From Gammaproteobacteria bacterium (lineage in GTDB: Bacteria > Pseudomonadota > Gammaproteobacteria > Pseudomonadales > Pseudomonadaceae), in NCBI GenBank assembly GCA_023475025.1, contig JAMCWB010000067.1, positions 1 through 64,000 of the forward strand: DNA of 64,000 nucleotides. The letters run 5' to 3'. This document shows positions 40,545 to 50,248 of the stretch, in pieces. Each line of letters opens with the position of its first letter. Position 1 is the first letter of the stretch. The position numbers were made by a program, and so were the translations under genes. The notes under the pieces are model-generated. The model did not search any database, was not told the origin of the DNA, and saw only the letters and a list, made by a program, of their open reading frames with translations.

Positions 40545-41876
40545 ATGCAGCTCGACGTCCACGTTAGCGGAAGACTTGTGGCCAAGCTGTATGGCGAGCG
40601 TGATGAATACGTCCTGAAGTACCTTCCGGGAACCGAATCGACAGACTTTGTCAGCCTGACCATGCCTGTTCGCGAAGAGCCCTGGCGCTGGCCTCGCGAC
40701 CTGTTCCCCTTTTTCCGGCAAAATCTTCCCGAGGGATATCTGCTGGGCGTCATTCGTGAGGAATTCGGCGCGATGCTCGATGGCACCGACCTGTCACTCC
40801 TTGGCTTGGTCGGCGGTACAGGCATCGGCAGGGTCTCGGTTACGCCTGAAGGCGTCCAGCCCGGCATTGAGATGGACCCTCTGGAAATAACCCACATGCT
40901 CCAGGCGGAGAACACCACAGAACACTTTGCTGATCTGGTTCGCCGCTACGCACGAGTAGCAATCTCTGGCGTGGTGCCAAAGTTCATCGCCCAGGATGCC
41001 GCACAAAATCAACCGCCTCTGGGCAAACAGACGCTGAAGACCGATTTTCATATCATCAAAGGTTCAGACGACAACACGCCATTTCTCGGCTTCAACGAGT
41101 TCTACACCATGCGCGTGCTGGAGCGGCTAAATGTCGTGCCCGTTGCCACCTGCCAGATGTCTGAGGATGGAAGAATTCTGGTAGTAGACCGCTTTGACGT
41201 TGATGAGCAAGGTGTCCCCCGCTACGGCCTGGAAGACGCGTGCGGACTGCTGGGCTTGCCGCCACACGAAAAATACCGCCCCACCGTCGAGCAGGTCTGG
41301 AAGGCAACCCGGTCTTATATAGGCGCAGATCGCCTCCGCGAACAACGCGAGCACCTGGGCTGGCATCTGCTGACCAATTACGTGGTGCGCAACGCAGACT
41401 GCCACGCAAAAAATATCGCGCTTTATTACACCTCTCGGACTGACGTTGGCTTTATCCCTGTTTATGACCTGGTAACCACACAAGCCTATCCTCGCTTCGC
41501 CGCCAGCCCACCGGGGCTTTCCATTGGCGGCCGGCAAACCTGGACACCCGGTCGTTCGCTGGAGACCTTTTTCAAATCGGTGCTCAGCATTCCACCAGCG
41601 CAGTACGCCACCATGGTCGAGCAACTCTGTCAGTCGGCAGTGGAGGTCGGGCAAGAAGTCATTGAAGCATCAAAGAACGAACCGGCCTGGCGCGATATAG
41701 CCAAGCACATGGTGCACGCCTGGAATGACGGAATGGAGACATTGCGCAGCGCCAAGGCAGCACCGCAGTTTCGCGGCCTGGACCAGGCCATTACCGAGGC
41801 CGGTTTCTCAGGGCCACGCAAACCCGAGCGTAACGGTGAGGTGATTGGCCGCTCCGAACTATTGGCAAGACGCTAA
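40545..41876 (+). CDS. hipA: HipA-type serine/threonine kinase toxin
   Basis: A 443-aa protein with the HipA N-terminal domain (about 5-110; GRLVAKLYGERDEYVLKYLPG) and kinase core. Visible are the regulatory/ATP loop SGVVPKFIA (about 145), catalytic NYVVRNADCHAKNIALYY (about 286-303) and metal-binding YDLVTTQAYP. HipA in E. coli phosphorylates GltX and induces persistence; substrates of other HipAs differ. The canonical D-x-H-x-K-N is present as DCHAKN. Full length, so probably functional. Confidence 0.9.
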   Translation: MQLDVHVSGRLVAKLYGERDEYVLKYLPGTESTDFVSLTMPVREEPWRWPRDLFPFFRQNLPEGYLLGVIREEFGAMLDGTDLSLLGLVGGTGIGRVSVTPEGVQPGIEMDPLEITHMLQAENTTEHFADLVRRYARVAISGVVPKFIAQDAAQNQPPLGKQTLKTDFHIIKGSDDNTPFLGFNEFYTMRVLERLNVVPVATCQMSEDGRILVVDRFDVDEQGVPRYGLEDACGLLGLPPHEKYRPTVEQVWKATRSYIGADRLREQREHLGWHLLTNYVVRNADCHAKNIALYYTSRTDVGFIPVYDLVTTQAYPRFAASPPGLSIGGRQTWTPGRSLETFFKSVLSIPPAQYATMVEQLCQSAVEVGQEVIEASKNEPAWRDIAKHMVHAWNDGMETLRSAKAAPQFRGLDQAITEAGFSGPRKPERNGEVIGRSELLARR

Positions 41877-42037
41877 GGCTCGGTTGAACTCACAATAATT
41901 TTCCTTCCAGGGCTTCATTGCGCCAGCCGCCATCGTCTGCCAACAATCGAACCTCACCGCACACTGACCCAGAGCAATACTCCCTACGCCAATATTGGCC
42001 AGACTGCCCTTTTTTGCGCAGCCGTATGGAGACAAGC

Positions 42038-43027
42038 ATGACCTACGATATCGCCATCATCGGTGCTGGCCCCAGCGGGCTGTGCCTGGCCCGCGCCTTG
42101 TCCGGCCACGGGCTGAACGTGCTGCTGCTGGAACGCCAGCCTGAAGCGGCACTGGCCGAGCCCGCCTTCGACGGTCGCGAAATCGCCCTGACCCACAGCT
42201 CGCAAGCACTGCTGGAGCAACTGGATATCTGGTCGCGCCTGGACCCGCAGGACATCGCGGTACTGCGCGACGCCAAGGTATTCAACGGCCCCTCAGCCTT
42301 TGCCCTGCAGATCAACGCGCAACAGACCGGAGCTGATCGCCTGGGCCACCTGGTCGCCAACCATGCCATCCGCCGGGCGGCCTATCAGAGTCTAATTGCC
42401 GCAGCCGATACCGAGCTGCGCTGTGAGGCCGAGATCAAGGCGATCAAACAGCAGCCCGACGCCGTCGAGCTGACCCTGGCCAATGGCGATGTGCTGCACA
42501 CCCGATTGCTGGTCGCCGCCGACAGCCGCTTTTCCGAAACCCGCCGCATGCTGGGGGTAGGTGCGCAATTGAAGGACTTCGGCAAGAGCATGCTGGTGTG
42601 CCGCATGCAGCACGAAGAAGACCACCAGCAAACCGCCTGGGAATGGTTCGGCTACGGCCAGACCCTGGCCCTGCTGCCACTCAACGGCAGACAGTCCTCC
42701 GTGGTGGTCACACTGCCCCCACGGGAGATCGCTCAGCTACAACAGATGGACGAAGCGCAGTTCGCCGTCGAAATGGCAGATCGCTTTGACTACCGGCTCG
42801 GGAAAATGCAACTGGTCAGCACCCGCCATGCCTACCCCCTGGTCGGCGCCTACGCCCGCCAGATGATCGGCCCCTGCTGCGCCCTGATCGGCGATGCCGC
42901 CGTCGGCATGCACCCGGTCACCGCGCACGGCTTCAACTTCGGACTCGCCAGCGTACAACGCTTGAGCAAGCTGCTATTGGCCGAAAGCAGACAACCACGA
43001 ACTACTTCCATCGGTCAAAAGAGGTAA
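42038..43027 (+). pseudogene. UbiM-like FAD-dependent hydroxylase, C-terminally truncated
   Basis: The frame from the ATG at 42038 (GGAGA 8 bases upstream) encodes 329 aa of a UbiH/UbiF/UbiM-type monooxygenase: FAD motif AIIGAGPSGLCLARALSGHGL (about 5-25), GREIALTHSS and the second FAD motif IGDAAVGMHPVTAHGFNFGL (about 283-302). Family members run to about 390-410 aa; here the C-terminal helical part is missing and the last 14 residues (ESRQPRTTSIGQKR) do not fit. The truncation point is near 42990. It probably once hydroxylated the ubiquinone ring; activity now is doubtful. Confidence 0.75.
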
Positions 43028-43058
43028 TTTTATATATTCTTAGGTACATGTGGGCCAT

Positions 43059-43661
43059 TCAGCCGGGCGATTCAAACATCTCACTCTCAAGCAAACGTGC
43101 AGTCATGAGCAATTCATCTTTTGTTGCGCAGCGGCGTCCGTTTCCTCGAAGCTCCTCTTCTAAGCTTTTCAGAGCTAGAGGCTTTTCGATGAGAAACTCG
43201 ACTAGCTCTAAAGGAGTGTGGCCAGCAGAGTCTTTTTGCCATGCGAGTTCCGGGGCCAGCCTCAGTAGCTGCTGAGTAGCGTGCAGATTTGCAACCCATA
43301 CCGCAGTATGCATTGGTGATCGACCATCATTAGTAGCCTTTTCAAGACTGCAAGGGTAGGAAAGCAAAATGTCCACACATGCGTTAACCCTTGATTTAAT
43401 AGCTCCGTGCAAAGCAGTCATTCCCTGCCAGTCTTGCATGTCCGGATTGGCGCCAGCTCGGAGGAAGCCTTGAACGAGCTCGCTGTCACCTTGCTCGGCT
43501 ACCAGCATCAGAGGAGTTTGCCGTTTGAAGTCGACAATGTTCAATTGCTTCGGCGCTTTTTGTGCTAAAAAACCAATGGATTGCCGCCACTTGTCCAACA
43601 TTTTTTCTAGCTTATTCGTAAGCGCCAACAAATCAGCACCTGTTACCCGTTCAATTTCCAT
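43059..43661 (-). CDS. Ankyrin-repeat protein whose 5' end is disrupted by IS66
   Basis: The 200-aa frame carries at least three ankyrin repeats (RQTPLMLVAEQGDSELVQGFLRAGANPDMQD, QGMTALHGAIKSRVNACVDILL, GRSPMHTAVWVANLHATQQLL, about 47-150). The first 16 codons as now read lie inside the IS66 left end (43618 onward), so that start is created by the insertion. Before insertion the frame continued as EVKDHEDVNKLEK into DNA now at 46038-46071 and 47229 onward. An internal ATG at 43601 (MLDKWRQS) could also serve. Function unknown; ankyrin repeats mediate protein contacts. Confidence 0.65.
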   Translation of the reverse strand: MEIERVTGADLLALTNKLEKMLDKWRQSIGFLAQKAPKQLNIVDFKRQTPLMLVAEQGDSELVQGFLRAGANPDMQDWQGMTALHGAIKSRVNACVDILLSYPCSLEKATNDGRSPMHTAVWVANLHATQQLLRLAPELAWQKDSAGHTPLELVEFLIEKPLALKSLEEELRGNGRRCATKDELLMTARLLESEMFESPG

Positions 43662-43700
43662 ACCACACTGATTCCATCGTCACCTACGCGAGGAATCAAA

Positions 43701-43961
43701 TATGGCCATGCAGCAGCGAACAGACTACTGGCAACAACAACTTGATAACTGGATTGACTCCGGGCTTATTGGCGGAGCAAGTTATCTAAAGCAGATAAAG
43801 CCCCCTCTCAGACCAAGAGCCCTGCCGGGTTTGCTCGGGTAACCAGCCTGCCAGACGTAACAATGCGCGAATTAACCCTGACGCTGCCTGGTGGCATCGC
43901 CATCACCGGATTACACGCTGGTAATGTCGATGTTCTAGGTGCAATTTTGAGGCAGTTGTAA
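43701..43961 (+). pseudogene. IS66 tnpA, internal deletion/frameshift
   Basis: The frame from 43701 begins MAMQQRTDYWQQQLDNWIDSG, as IS66 TnpA does, but goes out of frame at about 43790. A second frame supplies the normal TnpA C-terminus (SPAGFARVTSLPD, LTLTLPGGIAITGLHAGNV, LGAILRQL) to the stop at 43959-43961. The central part, including the WRRK-type region, is missing, so TnpA is not functional. Confidence 0.8.
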
Positions 43962-44329
43962 TGCAGCCCCGGTATTTGCGCCCAGCACGGGAGATGCCAG
44001 AGATCTTTTTGTATCGGGCGCCGATTGATTTTCGCAAGCAGGCTAACGGCCTGGCACTGCTGATTGAGCAGGAACTGGGGCGCAGCCCTTTTACTGGCGC
44101 CCTGTATGCCTTCACTAATCGCCAGCGCAACAAGATCAAATGCCTGATGTGGGAAGACAACGGCTTCGTGCTCTATTACAAGGCGCTGGCTGAGGAGAAA
44201 TTCAAGTGGCCAAAGCCGGCAGATGAACTGATGCCGCTGACCGGCGAGCAGATCAACTGGTTGCTTGATGGCTATGATATCAGCCTGCTCAAGGGCCATA
44301 AAATGCTGCACTATGAGGCCCTTGGCTAA
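43961..44329 (+). CDS. tnpB: IS66 accessory protein TnpB
   Basis: A 122-aa protein of the IS66 Orf2-like family (EIFLYRAPIDFRKQANGLALLIEQEL; RNKIKCLMWEDNGFVLYYKALAEEKFKWP). Its ATG overlaps the tnpA stop (TAATG). Required with TnpA and TnpC for IS66 transposition in studied members. Confidence 0.93.
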   Translation: MQPRYLRPAREMPEIFLYRAPIDFRKQANGLALLIEQELGRSPFTGALYAFTNRQRNKIKCLMWEDNGFVLYYKALAEEKFKWPKPADELMPLTGEQINWLLDGYDISLLKGHKMLHYEALG

Positions 44330-44375
44330 CACTTTTTGCGTGCTCCAACTGCCTGTTTTTGCTATAATTTCTGGC

Positions 44376-46007
44376 ATGAAAAGACCGCCAGAACAGCCTC
44401 TCAATACACCCGATATCAGCGGTTTGTCCGCCGCTGAGCTACTGTCGGTTGTGGCTGATCTGCAGCAAAAACTGGTTGATAAAGAGGCTGAGATTCAACA
44501 TCACAGCCAAGCGGTCAAACACCGCGACAATTACATCCAGATCCTTGAAGAGCTGTTGCGTTGGAAGCGTACGCAGCAATTTGCCGCCAGTAGCGAAAAA
44601 CAGCCCCACCAGGTTCATCTGTTCGACGAAGCCGAGATGGAAGCTGAAATTGAACGGTTGCGTGATCAGCTCCCGGACGACCTGGAAGAAGCGGATGCGC
44701 CCAAAGCGTCACGCCAGCGCCGGCAGCGTGGCTTCTCCGACAAGCTGCTGCGCGAACGGATCGAACTGACGCTCAGTGCAGAAGAAAAAGCCGGGGCCAG
44801 CAAGGTGTTCTTCACCAAGGTGAAGGAAGAGCTTCAGTTCATACCTGCCCAGTTGAAGGTACTCGAATACTGGCAGGAGAAGGCGGTGTTCGAGCAGGAC
44901 GGCCAGGAACAGATCATAGCGGCCCCGCGCCCAGTACACCCCCTGGGCAAGAGTGTCGCCTCCACCTCCCTGCTGGCCTACCTCATTACTGCCAAGTACG
45001 CCGATGGCTTGCCACTGTATCGACTGGAACAGATGCTCAAGCGTTTGGGCCACGAAGTGAGTCGCACCAGCATGGCTCACTGGATTATCCGGCTGGATGA
45101 GGTGTTCAAGCCCTTGATCAACCTGATGCGCGAAAGCCAGAACAGCAGTGACTACCTGCAGGCTGATGAAACCCGCATCCAGGTGCTGAAAGAAGACGGC
45201 AAGACAGCCCAATCGGATAAATGGATGTGGGTCACTCGGGGTGGTCCACCGGACCATCCCACCGTGTTGTTTGCCTATGATCCATCACGCTCTGGCAGTG
45301 TACCCGTGCGTCTGCTGGATGACTTTGCCGGTATCCTGCAGGCCGATGGCTACTCCGGCTACGGGCAGGTGTGTCGGGCCAACAACATCACCCGCATTGG
45401 TTGCTGGGATCATGCCCGCCGCAAGTTCGTTGAAGCCACCAAAGGGGCCAAGCCGCAAGGCAAAAGCAAACAGGCCAAAGCGTCTAAAGCCGATATCGCG
45501 CTGAGCCATATCAACAAGCTCTATGTGATTGAGCGCCAGATCAAAGATCTGAGCAGCGCCGAGCGCTACCGCATCCGTCAGGCTATGAGCCTGCCACGCC
45601 TTGAAGCCTTCAAGACCTGGCTAGAAGCAAACGTCGGCAAAGTGATGAAAGGCTCGCTCACCCGTAAAGCCATGGAATACACGCTGAATCAGTGGGCATC
45701 GCTGGCCGGCTACTGCGAACGCGGTGACCTGCATATCAGCAATGTGTTGGCCGAAAACGCGATTCGTCCGTTTGCACTCGGTCGCAAGGCCTGGCTGTTC
45801 GCTGATACGCCCCAGGGTGCACGGGCCAGCGCCACCTGTTACTCACTGATCGAAACGGCCAAGGCCAACAACCTGGAACCATCTGCATACATTGAACATG
45901 TGCTGACGCACATTGCTGAGGCTGACACGCTGGAGAAGCTGGAGCAGTTGCTGCCATGGAATACGGCACTGGAGCCTGTTGTGAAAAAAGTGGCCCAGTT
46001 CGATTAA
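44376..46007 (+). CDS. tnpC: IS66 transposase TnpC
   Basis: A 543-aa DDE transposase starting MKRPPEQPLNTPDISG. An N-terminal leucine-zipper-like coiled coil (about 18-60) is followed by the zf-IS66/linker region and the catalytic domain with LQADETRIQVL (Asp), ILQADGYSGYG (Asp), RIGCWDHARRKF and the final Glu in NVLAENAIRPFALGRKAW. Full length. An ORF extension upstream overlaps tnpB and is not used. Confidence 0.95.
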   Translation: MKRPPEQPLNTPDISGLSAAELLSVVADLQQKLVDKEAEIQHHSQAVKHRDNYIQILEELLRWKRTQQFAASSEKQPHQVHLFDEAEMEAEIERLRDQLPDDLEEADAPKASRQRRQRGFSDKLLRERIELTLSAEEKAGASKVFFTKVKEELQFIPAQLKVLEYWQEKAVFEQDGQEQIIAAPRPVHPLGKSVASTSLLAYLITAKYADGLPLYRLEQMLKRLGHEVSRTSMAHWIIRLDEVFKPLINLMRESQNSSDYLQADETRIQVLKEDGKTAQSDKWMWVTRGGPPDHPTVLFAYDPSRSGSVPVRLLDDFAGILQADGYSGYGQVCRANNITRIGCWDHARRKFVEATKGAKPQGKSKQAKASKADIALSHINKLYVIERQIKDLSSAERYRIRQAMSLPRLEAFKTWLEANVGKVMKGSLTRKAMEYTLNQWASLAGYCERGDLHISNVLAENAIRPFALGRKAWLFADTPQGARASATCYSLIETAKANNLEPSAYIEHVLTHIAEADTLEKLEQLLPWNTALEPVVKKVAQFD

Positions 46008-46071
46008 GGGCAAGTGGGTCGATTTAGAGGCGCTTACGCTTATTCACATCTTCATGATCTTTGACTTCTAG

Positions 46072-47228
46072 GGAAGGTCTGAATAACTCCCCGAAATCGG
46101 CGATAATACGCCCATCACAAAACCTGTAGGATTCGTTGCTGCCATGGATCAGATCACCTTCTCCGAAGCAGAGTGCCAAACCAAGAAGCGCAAAACTCGC
46201 CGTGAGATTTTTCTGGAGCGCATGGACAAGCTGATTCCGTGGCAGAAGCTGGAGAAGAAGGTGGCCCGATACTACCCCAAAGGCGAGAACGGCCGGCCTC
46301 CGTATCCGCTGCCTGCCATGCTCCGTGTTCATTTTATGCAGCTGTTCTACAACCTCAGTGATCCGGCAATGGAAGATGCACTATACGAAATTCAGTCGAT
46401 GCGTAGCTTCGCAGGTTTGAAGCTGGACCGCTTGCCCGACGAAACGACCATCCTCAATTTCCGGCATTTTCTGGAGCAACACGGACTCGGCAAGGCACTG
46501 TTCAAAGAGGTGAACAAACACCTGGAGAAGAATGGTCTGATGCTGCGTGAAGGCAGTATTGTTGATGCCACCATCATCTCTGCTCCGAGTTCCACCAAGA
46601 ACAACAGTGGTCAGCGTGACCCGGAAATGCACCAGACCAAGAAAGGTAATCAATGGCACTTCGGCATGAAAATGCACATTGGTGTCGATGACACCCTTGG
46701 GCTGATTCATAGCATAGACACTACGGCTGCCAATGTTCACGATATTGTGCCTTCCGGCAATCTGTTACATGGCGACGAGCAGCGTGTGTTCGGGGATGCG
46801 GGGTATCTTGGCATTCAGAAACGGGACGAGCATAAGCAACGTAAAGATGTTGACTGGCACATCGCCAAGCGTCCGGGTACTCGCAAGACGCTGAGCGCCA
46901 ACAATCTGAAAGCTGAGAAAATCAAAGCCAGCATTCGTGCCAAAGTGGAGCACCCCTTCCGGTACATCAAGCAGGTCTTTGGTTACAGCAAAGTCCGCTA
47001 TCGCGGCCTGGCCAAGAACACCAATCGTTTGTACTTGCTGGCAGCGTTCAGCAACCTGCTGATGGGCGAGAAATATCTATCGGCGTAGGGTAATTGTGCC
47101 TGTTTTGCGCCGATATGGCGGGAAATGGGCTAAAAACAGACAAATAATGAGGAAGTGCTGCCTGAAATTCACGTTTTTTGCCGGCCAATGTCTAGATTGG
47201 CGAAATGCAGCATTTATTCAGACCTTCC
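46072..47228 (+). mobile_element. IS5-family insertion sequence, complete
   Basis: Terminal inverted repeats GGAAGGTCTGAATAA and TTATTCAGACCTTCC are perfect over 15 bp, and CTAG is duplicated at 46068-46071 and 47229-47232, the YTAR target of the IS5 group. Length 1157 bp, one transposase gene. It sits only 34 bases from the IS66 right end. Confidence 0.95.
46144..47088 (+). CDS. IS5-family transposase
   Basis: A 314-aa DDE transposase with an N-terminal DUF772 domain (about 45-115; YPLPAMLRVHFMQLFYNLSDPAMEDALYE). Catalytic residues are in IVDATIISAP, VFGDAGYLGIQKR and the Y-x2-R-x3-E-x6-K signature around KVEHPFRYIKQVFGYSKVRYRGL. Intact, so the element may be mobile. Confidence 0.96.
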   Translation: MDQITFSEAECQTKKRKTRREIFLERMDKLIPWQKLEKKVARYYPKGENGRPPYPLPAMLRVHFMQLFYNLSDPAMEDALYEIQSMRSFAGLKLDRLPDETTILNFRHFLEQHGLGKALFKEVNKHLEKNGLMLREGSIVDATIISAPSSTKNNSGQRDPEMHQTKKGNQWHFGMKMHIGVDDTLGLIHSIDTTAANVHDIVPSGNLLHGDEQRVFGDAGYLGIQKRDEHKQRKDVDWHIAKRPGTRKTLSANNLKAEKIKASIRAKVEHPFRYIKQVFGYSKVRYRGLAKNTNRLYLLAAFSNLLMGEKYLSA

Positions 47229-47232
47229 CTAG

Positions 47233-47743
47233 TGCTGAACTGCCTGGAAGCGTTACGTCAGCAAATGAAGCTAGACGATGAAACTTGAGATGAATGAACA
47301 GGCTCGCTGCAGCTTGATGGATAACGAAATATCATCTATTGAAAAGATATGAGCTTTCGTGCACTGATAAGATGAAAGGCGCGTCGGTCCAGAATTGGGG
47401 CCCTAAGGCAAATCGATTTATGATCGAACCCGGCGATCACATTTGTGCCTGAGATTATCCAGAGCGCTCACTCAGGATTATTTACAGCATCTAAACCAAT
47501 ACCTGCTCTACCGGGCTGTATACCAAAAAGTGCACCATACGAAATTTTAACCGATAAATATCCATATTTTTCAATACATTATCGATCCTGTTCAGATTAC
47601 CCCGGCCCAAGCCCTTGCAGGGGGAAGCTGCTTGATCCAACCGAGACCAACTGGTGGGTAAAGGGGTGGGTAATCTTAAAAATAGAGCAAATAAAATACT
47701 GTAATCGCTTGAATAACAAATATTTTAATTTTCACTCCACATT
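47233..47743. other. AT-rich island end without a gene
   Basis: About 510 bases between the IS5 and attR contain no convincing coding frame. They include the original upstream DNA of the ankyrin gene (47233 to about 47330) and the integrase arm-type repeats at 47652-47672. Base composition is markedly more AT-rich than the backbone. Confidence 0.6.
47652..47672. promoter_or_regulatory. Candidate integrase arm-binding repeats near attR
   Basis: TGGTGGGTA (47652-47660) and GGTGGGTA (47665-47672) are direct repeats of the same motif found three times beside attL, 70-90 bases from the core repeat. Confidence 0.6.
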
Positions 47744-47760
47744 CAGGTGCAGAATATCGA
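47744..47760. other. attR: right attachment site of the genomic island
   Basis: Second copy of CAGGTGCAGAATATCGA. It is followed by ATAA, so that ATC GAA TAA restores the expected native end of yicC in an island-free chromosome. Confidence 0.92.
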
Positions 47761-47776
47761 ATAATACGCTTGCCGG

Positions 47777-48707
47777 TCAGGCCGGCAGCTGTCCGGCAGG
47801 GACTGGCCGACCGAACAGATACCCCTGATAGAGCAGACAGCCCTGTTTACGCAAAAAGGCGCGCTGCTCCGGCGTTTCCACGCCCTCGGCTATCACTTCC
47901 AGCCCAAGTGCCTGACCCATGACGATAATGGCCTGCACAACAGCCTCATCTTCATCATCGCTGTTGATATCACGCACGAAGGATTGGTCAATTTTCAGTT
48001 GGTCCAGTGGCAGGCGCTTGAGGTAGCGCGTCGGCCACATCCAGCATCCGGCCGCTGGCCCGGCGGGCAATAAAAAATGCCAGCAACAGCAGCACTGACA
48101 ACGCCAGCAAACCAAGCACCAGCACCTCGACCAGTACCTGTTCAAAAACCTGCTTCTGCCGGGTATTACGCTGATCCGCGCGCTCGGCAAGAAGCCCGAC
48201 AATGCGATTGGCGAGCATGGAAAAATGGCGGTAGTGTTCATGCGCCTGATCCAGCAACTGATGCGCCACCCTCGGGTCAACCGCCAGCACATCCGTACTC
48301 ATGATGACGAAGCGCTGATAGGCGGTAAACTCATCGACAAGGCCTTGGGCACTGTTGTGGTTGGCATCAATCACCAGTTCCGAACCAGCCAGCAGGGCTA
48401 GACGCTTGCCCAGCTCATCCAGCTCGTCAACGATGCGGCTATGCATCCGGTACAGCTGCAGTTCACTGGCCTCACCGGCTTCTGCCTGATGCAGCCCCTG
48501 CATCATTTGTTGCTGGATACTGGCCAGGTCATGCGAGAAACCGGCCGCATCGGCAATCACGTCCAGGTCGGCTGACAACTCCTCACTGGCCAGGCTGAAT
48601 TGCTGTTTTACGCTACCCAGTGCTCCATAGATCACCAGCACGGCAAACACACCAACAATCAAAGTGGGTAACAACAGGATGAGTTGCAGGCTACGGGTAA
48701 CCTTCAT
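47777..48707 (-). pseudogene. Membrane sensor/EAL protein with a large internal deletion
   Basis: From 48707 the frame encodes a two-helix membrane sensor (helices about 10-30 and 195-215; MKVTRSLQLILLLPTLIVG) and ends at 47988 with a short foreign tail. In another frame, starting at about 48025, [21 protein letters not shown] through [20 protein letters not shown] and [12 protein letters not shown] is the last 80 residues of an EAL domain. The HAMP/PAS/GGDEF parts and most of EAL are missing at the junction near 48025-48035. Its start overlaps the stop of the phosphatase gene (ATGA), so the pair was an operon. The protein cannot be a working diesterase. Confidence 0.8.
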
Positions 48708-49378
48708 TCCAGGCCAAGCTCCATGAGCAGTTCAGGCCAGTGCCAGGCTGGAATGCTGGCGACATAGGCAAAACCTTGCTCGACTCCCAGTGGACGAAAC
48801 AGGGTTATCGATGCCTCGGTTGGCAGGTAATCCATCAACTCGGCAATGTTCGGGCCATGGGCCACCACCACCCGGTTACTGCCCGCATTGAGCGGCTTAC
48901 TCAACCAATAGACCGTCCGTTCGACTGCCGGACGTTTTTCTGCACTGGGCATGGCTGCGGTGTACAGCAAGGCCTCATCCACGCTGACAACCCGGTCAGG
49001 AAAGACCTGATGGGCCGTTTCCCGGGCTCGGCAAAAGGGGCTACTGATCACCTGCTCCAGTGGAATATCCAGCCGCGCCCAATAGGCCGCCACGTCACCC
49101 AACTGTTCGCGTCCCTGAGCTGACAAGGGGCGTTGCGTACTGCAGTCATGGATATCAACCGGAATCCTGTCCGGATAATTGACGTCGGTAGCGCCATGGC
49201 GCAGGTAAAGTACCAGGCCCCCGGCACGCAGCTGCTCGATATGCTCTGCCGAAGCCAGCACCTCGGCAAACATCTCGGGCGCAGCAAAGGACCTGACCTG
49301 AGCGGCAAGCAATAGCAGCAGAAGACCCGGCAACCAGGCCAGGAAAATTGGCAGCGGCACAGCATCAATCAAGCGCAT
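48704..49378 (-). CDS. Membrane-anchored histidine phosphatase family protein
   Basis: A 224-aa protein. A hydrophobic N-terminus (about 5-28) is a signal anchor or signal peptide. The phosphatase core has the catalytic LRHGATD (about 59-65), the second Arg in SSPFCRARETAHQVF and the second His in VVVAHGPNIAEL (about 176-187). Substrate unknown. It is co-transcribed with the broken EAL gene (4-base overlap). Confidence 0.87.
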   Translation of the reverse strand: MRLIDAVPLPIFLAWLPGLLLLLLAAQVRSFAAPEMFAEVLASAEHIEQLRAGGLVLYLRHGATDVNYPDRIPVDIHDCSTQRPLSAQGREQLGDVAAYWARLDIPLEQVISSPFCRARETAHQVFPDRVVSVDEALLYTAAMPSAEKRPAVERTVYWLSKPLNAGSNRVVVAHGPNIAELMDYLPTEASITLFRPLGVEQGFAYVASIPAWHWPELLMELGLE

Positions 49379-49450
49379 TCAGGCGACCGGTCATAGCAAT
49401 TGAAGGTTCGGCAAATCTACCGAACAATCTATAACGGCGAGATCCGGTGA

Positions 49451-50161
<711 letters not shown>

Positions 50162-50248
50162 ACCTTCCTTAAGTAGACTGTCAGGTCCGGCGTTGTGCCG
50201 GATGCGTTGTTTTTTCTCATTCTTGTTTGCCGCCCCGGAGTACTGCCC

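Larger units (their letters stand above)
43618..46037 (+). mobile_element. IS66-family insertion sequence with intact ends
   Basis: The ends read inward as GTAAGCGCCAACAAATC and GTAAGCGCCTCTAAATC, and the 8-bp target duplication GCTTATTC flanks the element at 43610-43617 and 46038-46045. Length 2420 bp. It carries tnpA (broken), tnpB and tnpC. The perfect duplication shows a recent insertion. Confidence 0.93.
18291..47760. mobile_element. 29.5-kb genomic island integrated in yicC
   Basis: The segment between the two 17-bp repeats carries an integrase next to attL, three IS families (IS1182 remnant, IS66, IS5), two toxin-antitoxin-like loci, several broken genes and a metabolic cargo centred on the Nit1C cluster. 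The backbone neighbours on either side (yicC, then gmk a little beyond) are adjacent in related pseudomonads. No relaxase, tra gene or recognisable excisionase is visible, so if it still moves it must be mobilised in trans. Confidence 0.9.

Noticed and set aside
47445-47828. Open frame of 127 codons across attR
   Set aside because: It spans the island boundary and runs antisense into the EAL remnant; no ribosome-binding site and no recognisable motif.
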